Positions 45,811 through 54,842 of a DNA stretch of 64,000 nt are shown here, in pieces (position 1 is the first letter of the stretch; each line of letters begins with the position of its first letter). Position numbers and translations under genes: made by a program. The stretch is from Aliihoeflea aestuarii (GTDB lineage Bacteria > Pseudomonadota > Alphaproteobacteria > Rhizobiales > Rhizobiaceae). A model generated the notes under the pieces. That model worked only from the letters and a program-made list of their open reading frames with translations, made no database searches and was not told where the DNA came from. The stretch is from the NCBI RefSeq assembly GCF_024105665.1, contig NZ_JAAAMK010000003.1:186001-250000 (forward strand). The letters run 5' to 3'.

Positions 45811-47211
45811 ATGCACTCCAGAATCGCTTGGTTGCGAATGGAAATAGCGACGTTGGGCTTTTTGATAGCCTTGACGGTTTGGTCTGTACGTCCGCTTCTG
45901 GAAGAGTGGGGATTGTTCCACTCATACCTGATGCACGGGCTGTCCTACCAGCGGGATATTTTCTCGTTGATAGCGCTCAGGCCTCTGCACCTGACACCGT
46001 CCGGCATGCAGTGGATCCTTGGTGGCGGACATCCGATAGGGGTCGGTGTCGTTGCGGTTTTGCTAGTTGCCGCCCGCTACATAGTCGCAAGATGGGCTGT
46101 TGCGCCATTGCTATCTTCCGCTCATCAGTGGCTGTTCGCCATGAGTGCAACAGCGCTGGTCGGATGGCCAGGGTTATGGCTTGCACGCTTCCACCCTGCA
46201 CAACTGTCTGCGGTATTCTTGTTCGCAGCGCTGGGTTTCTCAATCCGGCTTATTGTGAAGCCGCGAGCCGTCCACTTCGCTGGCGCTGCGTTCTCCGTTG
46301 TCGCCCTTTTAATGACCTATCAGGCATTGGCATTGGTCGTTGCAGCGCTGCCCCTTATTGCGCTGTTCGTACGAGATTTTGACTGGATATCGCGACTGAG
46401 GGGAGTGGCCATCAGCGCGGCTGCGCTGGGGGCTGGCTTAGCGCTGTATCTCCTATACGCCTACCTCGTGCGTGACTTGGCAACAGACAGCTACGAAGGC
46501 CTTCTGATTGCCCATCTGCGATCGGTCGGACTATGGAACGTCTTTGTCGAGAATGTGTCTACGAGCTACGCAACGGTAATCTTCGGCGGGTCTCTCTTTT
46601 TGATCTCGTGTTCGCTATTGATCGGGCTCGCCATCTTGACAGATTGGCGTCCTATGCACGCGGTCCTCGCTTCAATTTTAATATTGCTTACGCCCCTACT
46701 CTCTCTGGTCTACCTCAGCGTCGGTCACTTGAGAGACCCTGAAAGAGCACTGTTTCCAGCGACGGTAGGCGCGTCACTGGCACTTGCCGTTGTCTGCATT
46801 CAAAACAGGGCGCGCGCGCGCCATGGTGTTGCGGCGGTTGGTGTTTTGGCCATGCTCGCCGCGTCAACTGTGTCTGCGTACCAAGTACGGCAGATGTGGC
46901 TTACGCAAGACAGCATCATCAGGCAGGTGCAGGCCATTGCCGAGGAAGTTCAAGGGCCGTTGGTTATCATCGACAATTCTGGCCGCCTCGGAGACGTTTA
47001 CACCTTCTTGGAGGGTACGCTTAGCAATGCCGTGAACGTATACGGCACCGACGCTGATATTATCATCTGCACGCCTGCCGATGTTGACCGGAAGCATCCA
47101 TATGCAGATCGCTATCCGATTCAAACGACCAGGCGCTGCGAAGACATCGATATCTCGGATCGCGAAACTGCTTATGCTAATGGCTGGGACCGGATTGTTA
47201 TTTCCCGCTAA
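45811..47211 (+). CDS. GtrC-like polytopic membrane glycosyltransferase
   Basis: A 466-aa protein with about nine to ten helices and a C-terminal periplasmic part of some 100 residues. This is the shape of phage serotype-converting transferases that move a sugar from undecaprenyl phosphate to O-antigen in the periplasm. The specific family motif is weak, so the call leans on shape and on gtrB and gtrA next door. Its codon and base use are less GC-rich than the host. Its stop overlaps the convergent gtrB stop by 4 bp, an odd layout. Confidence 0.6.
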   Translation: MHSRIAWLRMEIATLGFLIALTVWSVRPLLEEWGLFHSYLMHGLSYQRDIFSLIALRPLHLTPSGMQWILGGGHPIGVGVVAVLLVAARYIVARWAVAPLLSSAHQWLFAMSATALVGWPGLWLARFHPAQLSAVFLFAALGFSIRLIVKPRAVHFAGAAFSVVALLMTYQALALVVAALPLIALFVRDFDWISRLRGVAISAAALGAGLALYLLYAYLVRDLATDSYEGLLIAHLRSVGLWNVFVENVSTSYATVIFGGSLFLISCSLLIGLAILTDWRPMHAVLASILILLTPLLSLVYLSVGHLRDPERALFPATVGASLALAVVCIQNRARARHGVAAVGVLAMLAASTVSAYQVRQMWLTQDSIIRQVQAIAEEVQGPLVIIDNSGRLGDVYTFLEGTLSNAVNVYGTDADIIICTPADVDRKHPYADRYPIQTTRRCEDIDISDRETAYANGWDRIVISR

Positions 47212-48251
47212 GACCGTTCTGCTATGAGATAGCGTGGCCTACCCTTCGATGCGTCGTAAATTCGAGCAACATATTCGCCAACAATCCCGATTGATAGCAA
47301 CTGTAGCCCCCCGATCCCAAGCAACAGCACCACCGTCGTCGCGTAGCCTGGCACCTCTCTGCCGAAAACGGCCGTTTGGACAATTACGATAACAAGATAC
47401 AGCACGGCGATTGCTGCTGATCCCATCCCAATCGCGGACCATGCACGCAATGGCCACGAACTAAACGAAAGGATCGCGCCGAACGCGAGACGCAACATTT
47501 TAGGGGTGGACGATTTTGCGACGCCTCCTTCACGGCGCTGAATGTCAATCGGCACCAACTTCTTCCGAAACCCGACCCATCCAACCAGCCCCTTCATAAA
47601 AGGGTGGTCTTCGCGAAGTCTTCGCAGTGCGTTTACAACGCTTGGCTTCATGACGTTGAAGTCGCCCGCGCCCTCGTCAATTGGCGCATCACTGAGGCTT
47701 CTGAACAGGCGGTAGAACAATCGAGTCATTCGCTGCTGCCGATGTGTTTGGTAGTCACGATTGGACCGAACCCCGCAGACCAAGTCAACATCGGGGTCAC
47801 GCGCAGCCTCGACCAACCTCAGAAGGTCTTGGGCGGTGTGCTGGCCGTCACTATCCATGTATGCAAGAGCGTCAAAATCATCGCCACATTCCAGAATCCC
47901 TGCCATCAGAGCAACTTCTTTGCCGAAGTTGCGCGAGAAGGAGATAAAGCTTATTCGCTCGTCGGAAAGCGCCAGTGCGCGGGCAATTGAGAGAGAGCCG
48001 TCTGTGCTACCATCGTCAACAAGAAATACCCTTGGCGATAACCCTGAACTCGCCACCTCCCGCACGATCGAAAGAACGAGGCTTTCAATATTTTCCGCTT
48101 CGTTGTGGAAGGGTAGAATGATGGTGAGGCGAATAGCCGTCTGATGGCCCTTCTCAACGCGGTTTACAGGCAGGCTCCCTACGTCGCGAGATACGCGGCT
48201 GTCGGAATTGCCTCGCTTAGCCTTTATGTCGCTGTCGCGAGCGTCATGCAT
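47208..48251 (-). CDS. gtrB: GtrB-like bactoprenol glycosyltransferase (GT2)
   Basis: A GT2 enzyme that loads a sugar from its nucleotide onto undecaprenyl phosphate. It has LTIILPFHNEAENIESL, FLVDDGSTDGS, SRNFGKEVALMAG, the metal motif YMDSDGQ, and two C-terminal helices. The start is unclear. The fold begins near 48145, yet the nearest ATG is 48251, which lies inside gtrA on the other strand; a rare start near 48130-48160 is likely. In phages gtrA and gtrB normally run in one direction; here they are divergent. Confidence 0.8.
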   Translation of the reverse strand: MHDARDSDIKAKRGNSDSRVSRDVGSLPVNRVEKGHQTAIRLTIILPFHNEAENIESLVLSIVREVASSGLSPRVFLVDDGSTDGSLSIARALALSDERISFISFSRNFGKEVALMAGILECGDDFDALAYMDSDGQHTAQDLLRLVEAARDPDVDLVCGVRSNRDYQTHRQQRMTRLFYRLFRSLSDAPIDEGAGDFNVMKPSVVNALRRLREDHPFMKGLVGWVGFRKKLVPIDIQRREGGVAKSSTPKMLRLAFGAILSFSSWPLRAWSAIGMGSAAIAVLYLVIVIVQTAVFGREVPGYATTVVLLLGIGGLQLLSIGIVGEYVARIYDASKGRPRYLIAERS

Positions 48252-48542
48252 CGCATCGTCTCCTTGGATGCGGTCATTGCTAACGCGATCGGATATTTCC
48301 TTGCAACGGCATTTAACTACGTCGCCAATTTCTATTGGGCTTTTCGAACTCGACGCAGCCATGCACAGGCTACATGGCGGTTCCTTGTCGTCGTCTTCGT
48401 CGGAGTTATCTTGAACGCGCTTTATGCAGTGCTCCTAGCCAGCCAGTTCGATGTACCCGTAGAGATAATTGCGACCTCGTTCGCGCTTTTGTGGCCGATG
48501 GTTTCGTTTGTTGCACTTAGGATGTGGGCTCTTCGCGGGTGA
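48144..48542 (+). CDS. gtrA: GtrA family flippase-like membrane protein
   Basis: A 132-aa protein of four helices, with the GtrA pattern YVARYAAVGIASLSLYV and NAIGYFLATAFNYVANFYWAFR. GtrA is thought to flip the sugar-undecaprenyl phosphate made by GtrB to the periplasm for GtrC. The length is standard. ATG at 48144 fits the family start. It reads in the opposite direction from gtrB and their 5' ends overlap, so promoters must lie within coding DNA. Confidence 0.87.
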   Translation: MALLNAVYRQAPYVARYAAVGIASLSLYVAVASVMHRIVSLDAVIANAIGYFLATAFNYVANFYWAFRTRRSHAQATWRFLVVVFVGVILNALYAVLLASQFDVPVEIIATSFALLWPMVSFVALRMWALRG

Positions 48543-48544
48543 TA

Positions 48545-48808
48545 TTATCCCGGCTTCGAACCTACGATCACAGCGCTTCCGCCGTTCGAGGCAAAGTTAC
48601 GCGGTCCAAGCGCATTTGCTACATAGTCGCATCCGACTTCCGCATATCGCGCGCCATTAGTGGAAGCCATGCCAAAACCAGCGGTTTCTCTGAAAAGAGT
48701 ATCGCTGACCCGCAACAGTTCGGTGACGTTCGCGCCACGCCATGCGCGCAACGTTCCAATCGTAATGCCCATGTTCGTTGCGCCGCCGGGGTCGCTTGGG
48801 TGATCCAC
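48545..48808 (-). pseudogene. Scar: GH108 endolysin piece joined to a tail-spike end
   Basis: Read leftward, codons for EGGYVDHPSDPGGATNMGI then TLRAWRG (the start of a GH108 muramidase, from about 48825) run directly into NVTELLRVSDTLF through YVANALGP, which looks like the last turns of a phage beta-helix spike. Neither part is complete and no start is evident. The stop at 48545 is two bases from the gtrA stop. The flanking 48809-49029 holds nothing I recognise. Confidence 0.5.
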
Positions 48809-49029
48809 ATAGCCGCCCTCGTTGGGGTTATACTTTTGGTGGCCGCTGGATCAGTTGCAGTTTCAGGATGTGCGGATAGGATCGCCCTCGGCTTGGATGG
48901 CTACGGAATGAACGCGAGAGTGATGGCGCTGATGCTATGCGCCGGCATCAAGGTCACGGTCGCATGGTTCGGCATCACACCAGCCGTCATGCCGACAAAG
49001 CGTGCCACGCGATGATCAGCGGCGGTCCT

Positions 49030-50688
49030 TCATCGTCCATGCCCGAGGCTCCCGTCTGGCTTTCCCTTTGAAGCAGCGAGATCGAGCGCGGCGACGTACT
49101 CACGCACGACGACCGACCAAGATCGCTTCACCAGTTCCTCATCATAAAAGTCTGTTTCCAATTTCAGAAGATCATTTCGATTCTTCAGCGCCCATTCGAT
49201 CTTTGCAGCGAGCTCGCGCCAATCGTACGGATCGAACAGGATTGCTTCTCGCAAATGCTCACGCGTGATGATTTCGCTCGTGACCGGAATGTCGCCCATA
49301 ATGGCTGGCGTGCCCACAGAGATTGCCTCCGTCAACGTGAACGGCATCGCGCCTTCGGCCAAGCTTGGGTTCACGGCAAGGTGAGCCAGCTTATAGCAAG
49401 CTGCTAATTCCTTCTGCGTTAGGCCGCGCAAACACAGAACATCATCGTCGAGATCGTTTTCCTTCAGGAACCGACCCAGTGGGCTATGTCGCGGATCCCC
49501 GGTTAAGATGAGTTTCAGCGACAGGCCGCGCTCGCGTCGAAGGAACGCGTATGCTTTTAGAAGGGTCTGAACGTTTTTGTTTGGTCTGAATTGACTGGCA
49601 TAGAATAAGAATGCTGGCTCACCGAACGCCAAGCGAGGGGCAGATGCATTGTTAAGGCACTTCCCTAACGCCGCCGCCAAATACTGCTGTGAGGTGATTA
49701 GGGACGCCTTGTCGTTATCCGTAAAGCCCGTGACGGTAATATACCGATCAAGACGATTTGCTCCGTGAGGGATTACGGTGACTTTTGAAGTGGGGACACC
49801 AAATTTTTCACCTAGCGTGGTGTTACGAATTTCCACGCTATACGTGATAAAGTGGTCACCGCTCTCTATGATATCGGCAATCGCATCGAATGTCGTTCTT
49901 AGTCTGTCACCACCCTCCTGTTCGCTTGCAAACGGAAGCGGAAACTCGCTGAAAACGACGTCTGGTATGCAAATGACTTTGGGAGCTGCTATCAGATTGA
50001 AGTTTGGCCAGAACGCGGACGGCGTATACCAGGCAAGAACGTCATCCTGCTTATTTGCAAGTTCGCTTAGGTAACGTGATTCAGCATCCTGCATCGCCTT
50101 GTAGACACGCCCTCTAAGCGCTCCAACGATCGAACCTGCTACGTGAGCAACTTTAGAGATTTTGCCGCGCCAGCGTGTAGGGCTGATAAACCTCTGAGGC
50201 AGCAGACGACGCAATAATTTGCCGACGAGCCAGATCAGCAGCATGACGGTTACGAATGGCAGTGCGACCAAGGCAAGCGGAAGCAGTGCTAACAACACCC
50301 ATAAACTTCTCACTCCGACTAAGCGTCTAATCTGCGACTTACCCCATCTCGAAACTTTTGCTCGAAGCCCTATTCGAGCAGGCCGAGAGCCGCGACGTCG
50401 CCTTGCATCAAGACGCTTTTTCAGCCTGTCGAGCCACGAGTAGCCCACCCAGAGAAGGGGTGGATTTTCGGGTATCAGCAGCTTGAATGCGTCTTCCCTG
50501 AGATTGAATTCTTCCCGCAGTTCTTCGTAAGGCTCGCGAAACCAGGAAGGCGCAGCAATCACAAACTCGACGTCATCCAAGTCCTGAGCTGCTTTCAGGA
50601 ATTCCCCTAAATGCCTACCGAGCCCCTCAGCAGTGAAGTTTTTGATGGGACCATACGCAAGATAGATGCCGTACTTTCTCACAGGCAT
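49030..50688 (-). CDS. Glycosyltransferase family 4-like protein with internal membrane segment
   Basis: A 552-aa glycosyltransferase. The C-terminal half (about residues 330-520) is a GT-B donor domain, with FLFYASQFRPNKNVQTLLKA, LILTGDPRHSPLG and the phosphate-binding end NPSLAEGAMPFTLTEAISVGTPAI. The N-terminal acceptor half is interrupted by a basic stretch and a long helix pair (about 128-160), suggesting membrane attachment. It probably adds a sugar to a surface polysaccharide. It overlaps the next upstream transferase by 10 bp. It sits in lower-GC DNA within the phage. Confidence 0.82.
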   Translation of the reverse strand: MPVRKYGIYLAYGPIKNFTAEGLGRHLGEFLKAAQDLDDVEFVIAAPSWFREPYEELREEFNLREDAFKLLIPENPPLLWVGYSWLDRLKKRLDARRRRGSRPARIGLRAKVSRWGKSQIRRLVGVRSLWVLLALLPLALVALPFVTVMLLIWLVGKLLRRLLPQRFISPTRWRGKISKVAHVAGSIVGALRGRVYKAMQDAESRYLSELANKQDDVLAWYTPSAFWPNFNLIAAPKVICIPDVVFSEFPLPFASEQEGGDRLRTTFDAIADIIESGDHFITYSVEIRNTTLGEKFGVPTSKVTVIPHGANRLDRYITVTGFTDNDKASLITSQQYLAAALGKCLNNASAPRLAFGEPAFLFYASQFRPNKNVQTLLKAYAFLRRERGLSLKLILTGDPRHSPLGRFLKENDLDDDVLCLRGLTQKELAACYKLAHLAVNPSLAEGAMPFTLTEAISVGTPAIMGDIPVTSEIITREHLREAILFDPYDWRELAAKIEWALKNRNDLLKLETDFYDEELVKRSWSVVVREYVAALDLAASKGKPDGSLGHGR

Positions 50689-52394
50689 TCCTCAATTAGC
50701 TCCCAGTAGCTCTTGCTGTCTTCAAGGGTTGGCGGTGATCTCATCACGAGGAGGTTCGCTGGCGATACCCCTTCCATACCAACGAATATCGATGATGCGC
50801 GTTCTTCATTCGTGACCACTGCATTGGATAGGCTGGCAATGCCGGAAAGCCATTTATCCGGGAGATCACCGTTATCCAAATCAGCAGCGAGCGACGTACG
50901 ATCGGCGTGCAAGATCAATGGCCGCAACGGAACCGGCGTGTGCTTCAGTTCTCCATTCGCCAGCACCCAGATATCGCAATCTAGGAAATTGTTCATGCCA
51001 TCGTTTGGGAACACATATCGATCATGCCTCGGACGTGAAAAGGCGCGTCCGTAGTGCATCGCGCGATTAACATGCTGCGCGTCCGTGGCCTCCCACCCAA
51101 AATCGCGCGTCGCATATCGCGACTGAGGCTCCAGCCGATTAATTCCAGCACCTGCGGCACGACGAATTCCGATGACCACCTTTATTGATCGCCCGGCTTC
51201 CCTCGCCCCGTTGACTATCAAATCCGCAGCCTGTTCCGCTACTTGCAAGTCTGATGGCTCAGTCAAAATCGCAATTCTGACGGCTTTTGTCTCTTTGACC
51301 GCTTGTGGAGAGTTGGCAGAGGATAGCACTTTTGCCATTCCCACCTCCCACGCTGCCCTGCAATTTTCGGGCTTCATGGGCTCGAGCAATATATGCTGGC
51401 TTTCTCGAACCTCGCGAATGAATTTCTCATCACCCGCAAGGATCCGGTCCAGTTTTTTTCGCGCTTCACGGATTGTCGCGCTTCGGCCAGGTAGCTTTTT
51501 GCCACCGAAACGATCAAGTATCCCTCCCCCCATGAAAATGAGCGGCATCCCCGCAACGATTGCCTCGAAGGGATGGAAGTGAATGTGCGTTGGTTCGGTG
51601 CTGTGATAGAACATGACGCGCAATTGCTTCATATTACGCAAATGCTCGTCGTAGGGCAGATAGCCGAGCACACGATCGTCATCAACAGCGATAGATTGCG
51701 CACCGCCGATTACGCACGGCAAATTCGGAAAGTCTCGTCGGAACTTTCGATAAATTTCTTCATAGACCGGGTTGAAGTTAACGTCGGGGCAGACAAACAA
51801 TGTTCGGCGATCAGTTCCCGTCCATTCTTCGGGTCGAGGTCGCGAGGCGCTATTCATTCCGAGCGGGAGAAAGACAGCTTTGCTTCGAAGGTAGCGATCT
51901 TCAACTTCGTGCAGATGATCATATGCCTCTGCGAACCAAAATCTCCCGTAGAGCTTCCTTATCGACGCATAGGCCGGCTCATAAAACGGATGCGAAGACA
52001 GGATTGAACTGTAGGTATTTCCGTTCGACAGCCCAAAAGTCCTCCAAAGGACTTGCCCCTCGAAATGTTTTTGTGCCGCTTCAAACGTGTCTGGCCGATA
52101 GAGCATTACGAAAGCGACATCAAAGTAGCGACTCGCAAGCTCCCAAGAGCGACGATTGCCGCCCTTGTACCAATCCGTGGCATTCAAAATAGCCAAGTCA
52201 TCGGCTGGGATTGTCAGATACTGATCATGCTCCCAATCCACGGAGGCACTTCTGAAGTTCGGGTCGTCGGGATAAATCTTCGGCGTAAATACCTCGTTGA
52301 AGCCAATGCTCTTCAGCATCGACACCTCGAATTTCCGCGCTGCCGTATGGTTCAGCAACCACATAATGCGGGGTACATTGTCTACTCGTGGCAA
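50679..52394 (-). CDS. Large glycosyltransferase-like protein, two domains
   Basis: A 571-aa protein. It opens with PRIMWLLNHTAARKFEV and PKIYPDDPNFRSASVDWEHD, and has a GT-B-like middle with FYHSTEPTHIHFHPFEAIVAGMP (about residues 262-286), where the late Glu fits the donor-site acid. After a linker (about 385) a second, degenerate domain follows. I know this start from uncharacterised polysaccharide transferases. TTG at 52394 with AACGAGG is the probable start; ATG at 52364 is an alternative. It is coupled to the GT4 gene downstream. Confidence 0.7.
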   Translation of the reverse strand: MPRVDNVPRIMWLLNHTAARKFEVSMLKSIGFNEVFTPKIYPDDPNFRSASVDWEHDQYLTIPADDLAILNATDWYKGGNRRSWELASRYFDVAFVMLYRPDTFEAAQKHFEGQVLWRTFGLSNGNTYSSILSSHPFYEPAYASIRKLYGRFWFAEAYDHLHEVEDRYLRSKAVFLPLGMNSASRPRPEEWTGTDRRTLFVCPDVNFNPVYEEIYRKFRRDFPNLPCVIGGAQSIAVDDDRVLGYLPYDEHLRNMKQLRVMFYHSTEPTHIHFHPFEAIVAGMPLIFMGGGILDRFGGKKLPGRSATIREARKKLDRILAGDEKFIREVRESQHILLEPMKPENCRAAWEVGMAKVLSSANSPQAVKETKAVRIAILTEPSDLQVAEQAADLIVNGAREAGRSIKVVIGIRRAAGAGINRLEPQSRYATRDFGWEATDAQHVNRAMHYGRAFSRPRHDRYVFPNDGMNNFLDCDIWVLANGELKHTPVPLRPLILHADRTSLAADLDNGDLPDKWLSGIASLSNAVVTNEERASSIFVGMEGVSPANLLVMRSPPTLEDSKSYWELIEECL

Positions 52395-52483
52395 AGCGTT
52401 GAGCCTCGTTAAGAGCCTGCGGGAAGCTAGCTACCTAGACGATCCCCTCCGCCTTGGAAAGCACACTTCAACCCTGCGAAGGC

Positions 52484-52711
52484 TTATGCCGAAATAGCTC
52501 CGATATTTGAAGCGATGAGCGTTCCACCGGCCCCGATCCATTGGAAGTGCCCCGAAGAGGCTCCTTCCTGGATTAGATTGCCACCAGCGTTCGCAACGTA
52601 CCGCGCTGTCGAGACGATGTTCCTGTTCGAGCCAGCGCCTGTTTCAACGTAGCCTCTGCCTGTGTTCTCCCGCGACACAAGACCAATGAACTGACAGTCG
52701 GTGCTGCTCAC
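52484..52711 (-). pseudogene. C-terminal part of the tail spike, split off by a frameshift
   Basis: A 75-codon frame with beta-helix style short repeats (GYVETGAGSNRNIVSTARYVANAGGN) and a polar end. It continues the spike of 52708-53850. The upstream frame stops right after GHGVSL, and adding one base near 52710-52716 joins both parts. Taken alone it has a GTG start at 52711 overlapping the stop. A separate small gene is less likely. Confidence 0.6.
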
Positions 52712-53850
52712 AAGGAAACACCATGACCGAGATTGTAGTCCGACACGGTGTTTGTGAACTGAGCTCGGGCTGAATTTACGATAGGAATACCGTTGTTGTC
52801 AGGAGCGCCGGTGAGGCCGCGCGCACCGCGAATTTGCGTGTTGGCAAATTTCAGGTCGGAAGAATTACTGATGCTGAGAGGCTGACCGAGATTCTGGAAA
52901 ATACACAGGAAGTCGGAGAAGACGTTGAATACATTGTCGATCACCAGACCCGGCTCGCGTGTGTTGTCGATCAGGACGCGCGTGAGCCAGATGGACGCGC
53001 GACCATTCGTGGTCCCGTAGATGCCAAGCCCGAGAGCATCATTCTGGTAAACGGATGCGGGCTGCACCGGTCCCACGACGTCGAATTTTTCGAGTTCCAG
53101 GCCGATAACGTCAGTGAACAGAGCGCCGCCCCATGTCACTTGCGCACTGTTGTATGTGTGATCGATCTTGAAATCACGAAACGTAATGAAGCCCCGCGAG
53201 CGCCGGGAACGAACCTGCCGGCCGCGCGTGAAGTAGCATAGGCAATCTTCGAAGATCACATCCACGATGTAGTTCGAAGAGGTGTCCTCGTCGCCAATGG
53301 CCTCGCCACAATGCATGAAGTCAACGTTATGCGCTCGAAAGCCAAAGACGTTGCCGTCCAGTAGCCCAAAACGAATTGCTGTTACGGAAGTCGGACAGGC
53401 TGAAAGATCAAACAGGACGCTCTCGATTTTCGCGTAGCCGCCGATGCTGTGCGAGCGCACGCGAACAGCCCAATAGGCCCCAGATGGTGTTTTCCACTGA
53501 ACCTTACGCGTGCCAAATATCTCTTGCCGGGTTCCGAGAGTGATGTTGCCCGCCACGAAGCCGGTAGCAGTCCATGGGATAATCGCTTTCCCGCAAACGT
53601 CGAGCGCGGCTTGGATGCAGCTACTGTCGTCAGTAACGCCATCAACCGCCGCCCCGAACGCTAAGATCGTCGGAGCAACTGCCGGTGCGTACACCCTTTC
53701 CCAATAGAAGCCGGCCGTATTGCTGACGACGTAGATGCCTTCCATCCCGTCGACAACAGGCGGCGTGCCTACCTTCAATAGAAACTGTCCCTCGCGGCCG
53801 GGTTCCTTGAGATAGGCGGATGTGATCGTCTCTGTATCGAGCGCCTTCCC
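52708..53850 (-). pseudogene. Phage tail spike/fibre with right-handed beta-helix, 5' truncated
   Basis: Recognisable spike sequence starts near 53850 (LDTETITSAYLKEPGREGQF, then VVSNTAGFYWERVYAP). It passes a linker FGAAVDGVTDDSSCIQAALDV, the typical entry of pectate-lyase-like helices, and goes on to GHGVSL. The frame is open to 54015, but those first 55 codons are only the shifted tail-tip gene. There is no start codon for the spike itself, and the last part is frameshifted. Such spikes bind and often cut host surface glycans. Confidence 0.68.
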
Positions 53851-54673
53851 ACTGATAGGAAGCGCTCGGCATGGACTGGACCTGTAAGGTAACGCCCGTG
53901 AGGATGCCGCCCTCGCCAAGATTGAAGCGGAAGTCCTGCACCTCAAAGACACTGTTGATCCCGAACAGCGGATACTGGATGCGGACGAACCGCTCTCCAA
54001 TCGCTGCCAGTGCACGCAGGTTCATCTGGAACGTGCCGACCCATGCCGGATTGGCCCGATAGTAGGCCAGCTTCATCAGCCGGCGCGTCTGACTGTGCGA
54101 TGGCGACATATGGAACTGGAGGTCCGAACTGATTTCTCCACGCTCGGAAACATCATCTTCGTCGGCCCAAGGATCGGCATCGGCCGCTTGATAGTCCTGG
54201 TTCGGTTCGAGATAGGTCGCGCGGATCGTGTTCGCCGTGGTCAGCACGTCCCGGCCTCGGCCGAGTTCGGAGAATCCGGTAATCGCGTCAGGCCCGAGAA
54301 CGACCGTCGGTTCTGCCCATGTGCCAATGTCGAGTGTCAGGCCACCGTCAGGCGTCGGCACCAGCCTGCCATCGCATGATTGAAGCATGCGGCCGAGAAC
54401 GTCGGCTGGACGCTCGTTGAGCTGATAAGACCCCCACAGGCGATAGCGCGGTTCCGTGCCGCCTGCTGCCAGCGCAATCGCCTGCGCTGCGCGATTGAAC
54501 GCCGCAACCCAGCCGGCCTGAGCGAGAGGCGTACCGATGATTGATGCCGGTAGACGCATACCGTCGCGATGGGTGAGATAATCGCGAATGATCAATGCTG
54601 CGCTATAGCGTTTATCGTCGGCGTGATGATCGCTTGCGCATGGAGGGTGGGATGAGCCGGCGCGCCGCGACAT
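53642..54673 (-). pseudogene. Phage tail tip / central tail protein fragment
   Basis: The homologous part spans about 54600-53850 (residues 25-275 of the frame), with IRDYLTHRDGMRLPASIIG, GRMLQSCDGRLVPTPDGGLTL and the C-terminal INSVFEVQDFRFNLGEGGIL then SMPSASYQW. This is the end of a TipJ/host-specificity-type baseplate protein, normally several hundred residues longer. Its front is cut where the integrase module begins. After 53850 the frame runs into the spike gene out of frame, so a deletion fused the two. Confidence 0.7.
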
Positions 54674-54842
54674 TCACCGCCGAGGATGTGACCCGCGCTT
54701 TGCGTGGTGCCGTAAGGCAAAGGTGCCTATCGCCCGCTGCGAAATTACCACCGATGGCAGGATCGTCCTGATCCCCGGCGAACCTGACAATTCACCATCT
54801 GGAAGAATACCTCTTGCAAAAGAAGAAGAGGGGCATCTGTAA
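54652..54842 (+). pseudogene. Small integrase-associated gene, frameshifted
   Basis: ATG at 54652 has GGAGGGTGGG upstream and reads MSRRAATFTAEDVTRALRGA. About 24 codons in, the frame is lost at GGCAAAGG (54716-54723). The shifted frame continues KVPIARCEITTDGRIVLIPG and ends at TAA 54840-54842, sharing TAATG with the integrase start. I know this small protein as the usual partner in front of rhizobial prophage integrases; it may be an excisionase-like helper. Confidence 0.6.

Noticed and set aside
45644-45925. 93-codon minus-strand frame between amidase and gtrC
   Set aside because: It overlaps the gtrC start antisense, has no ribosome site and no similarity.
48524-49015. Plus-strand frame with a hydrophobic stretch after gtrA
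   Set aside because: It runs antisense to the recognisable GH108/spike scar and has no ribosome site; the hydrophobic run seems accidental.
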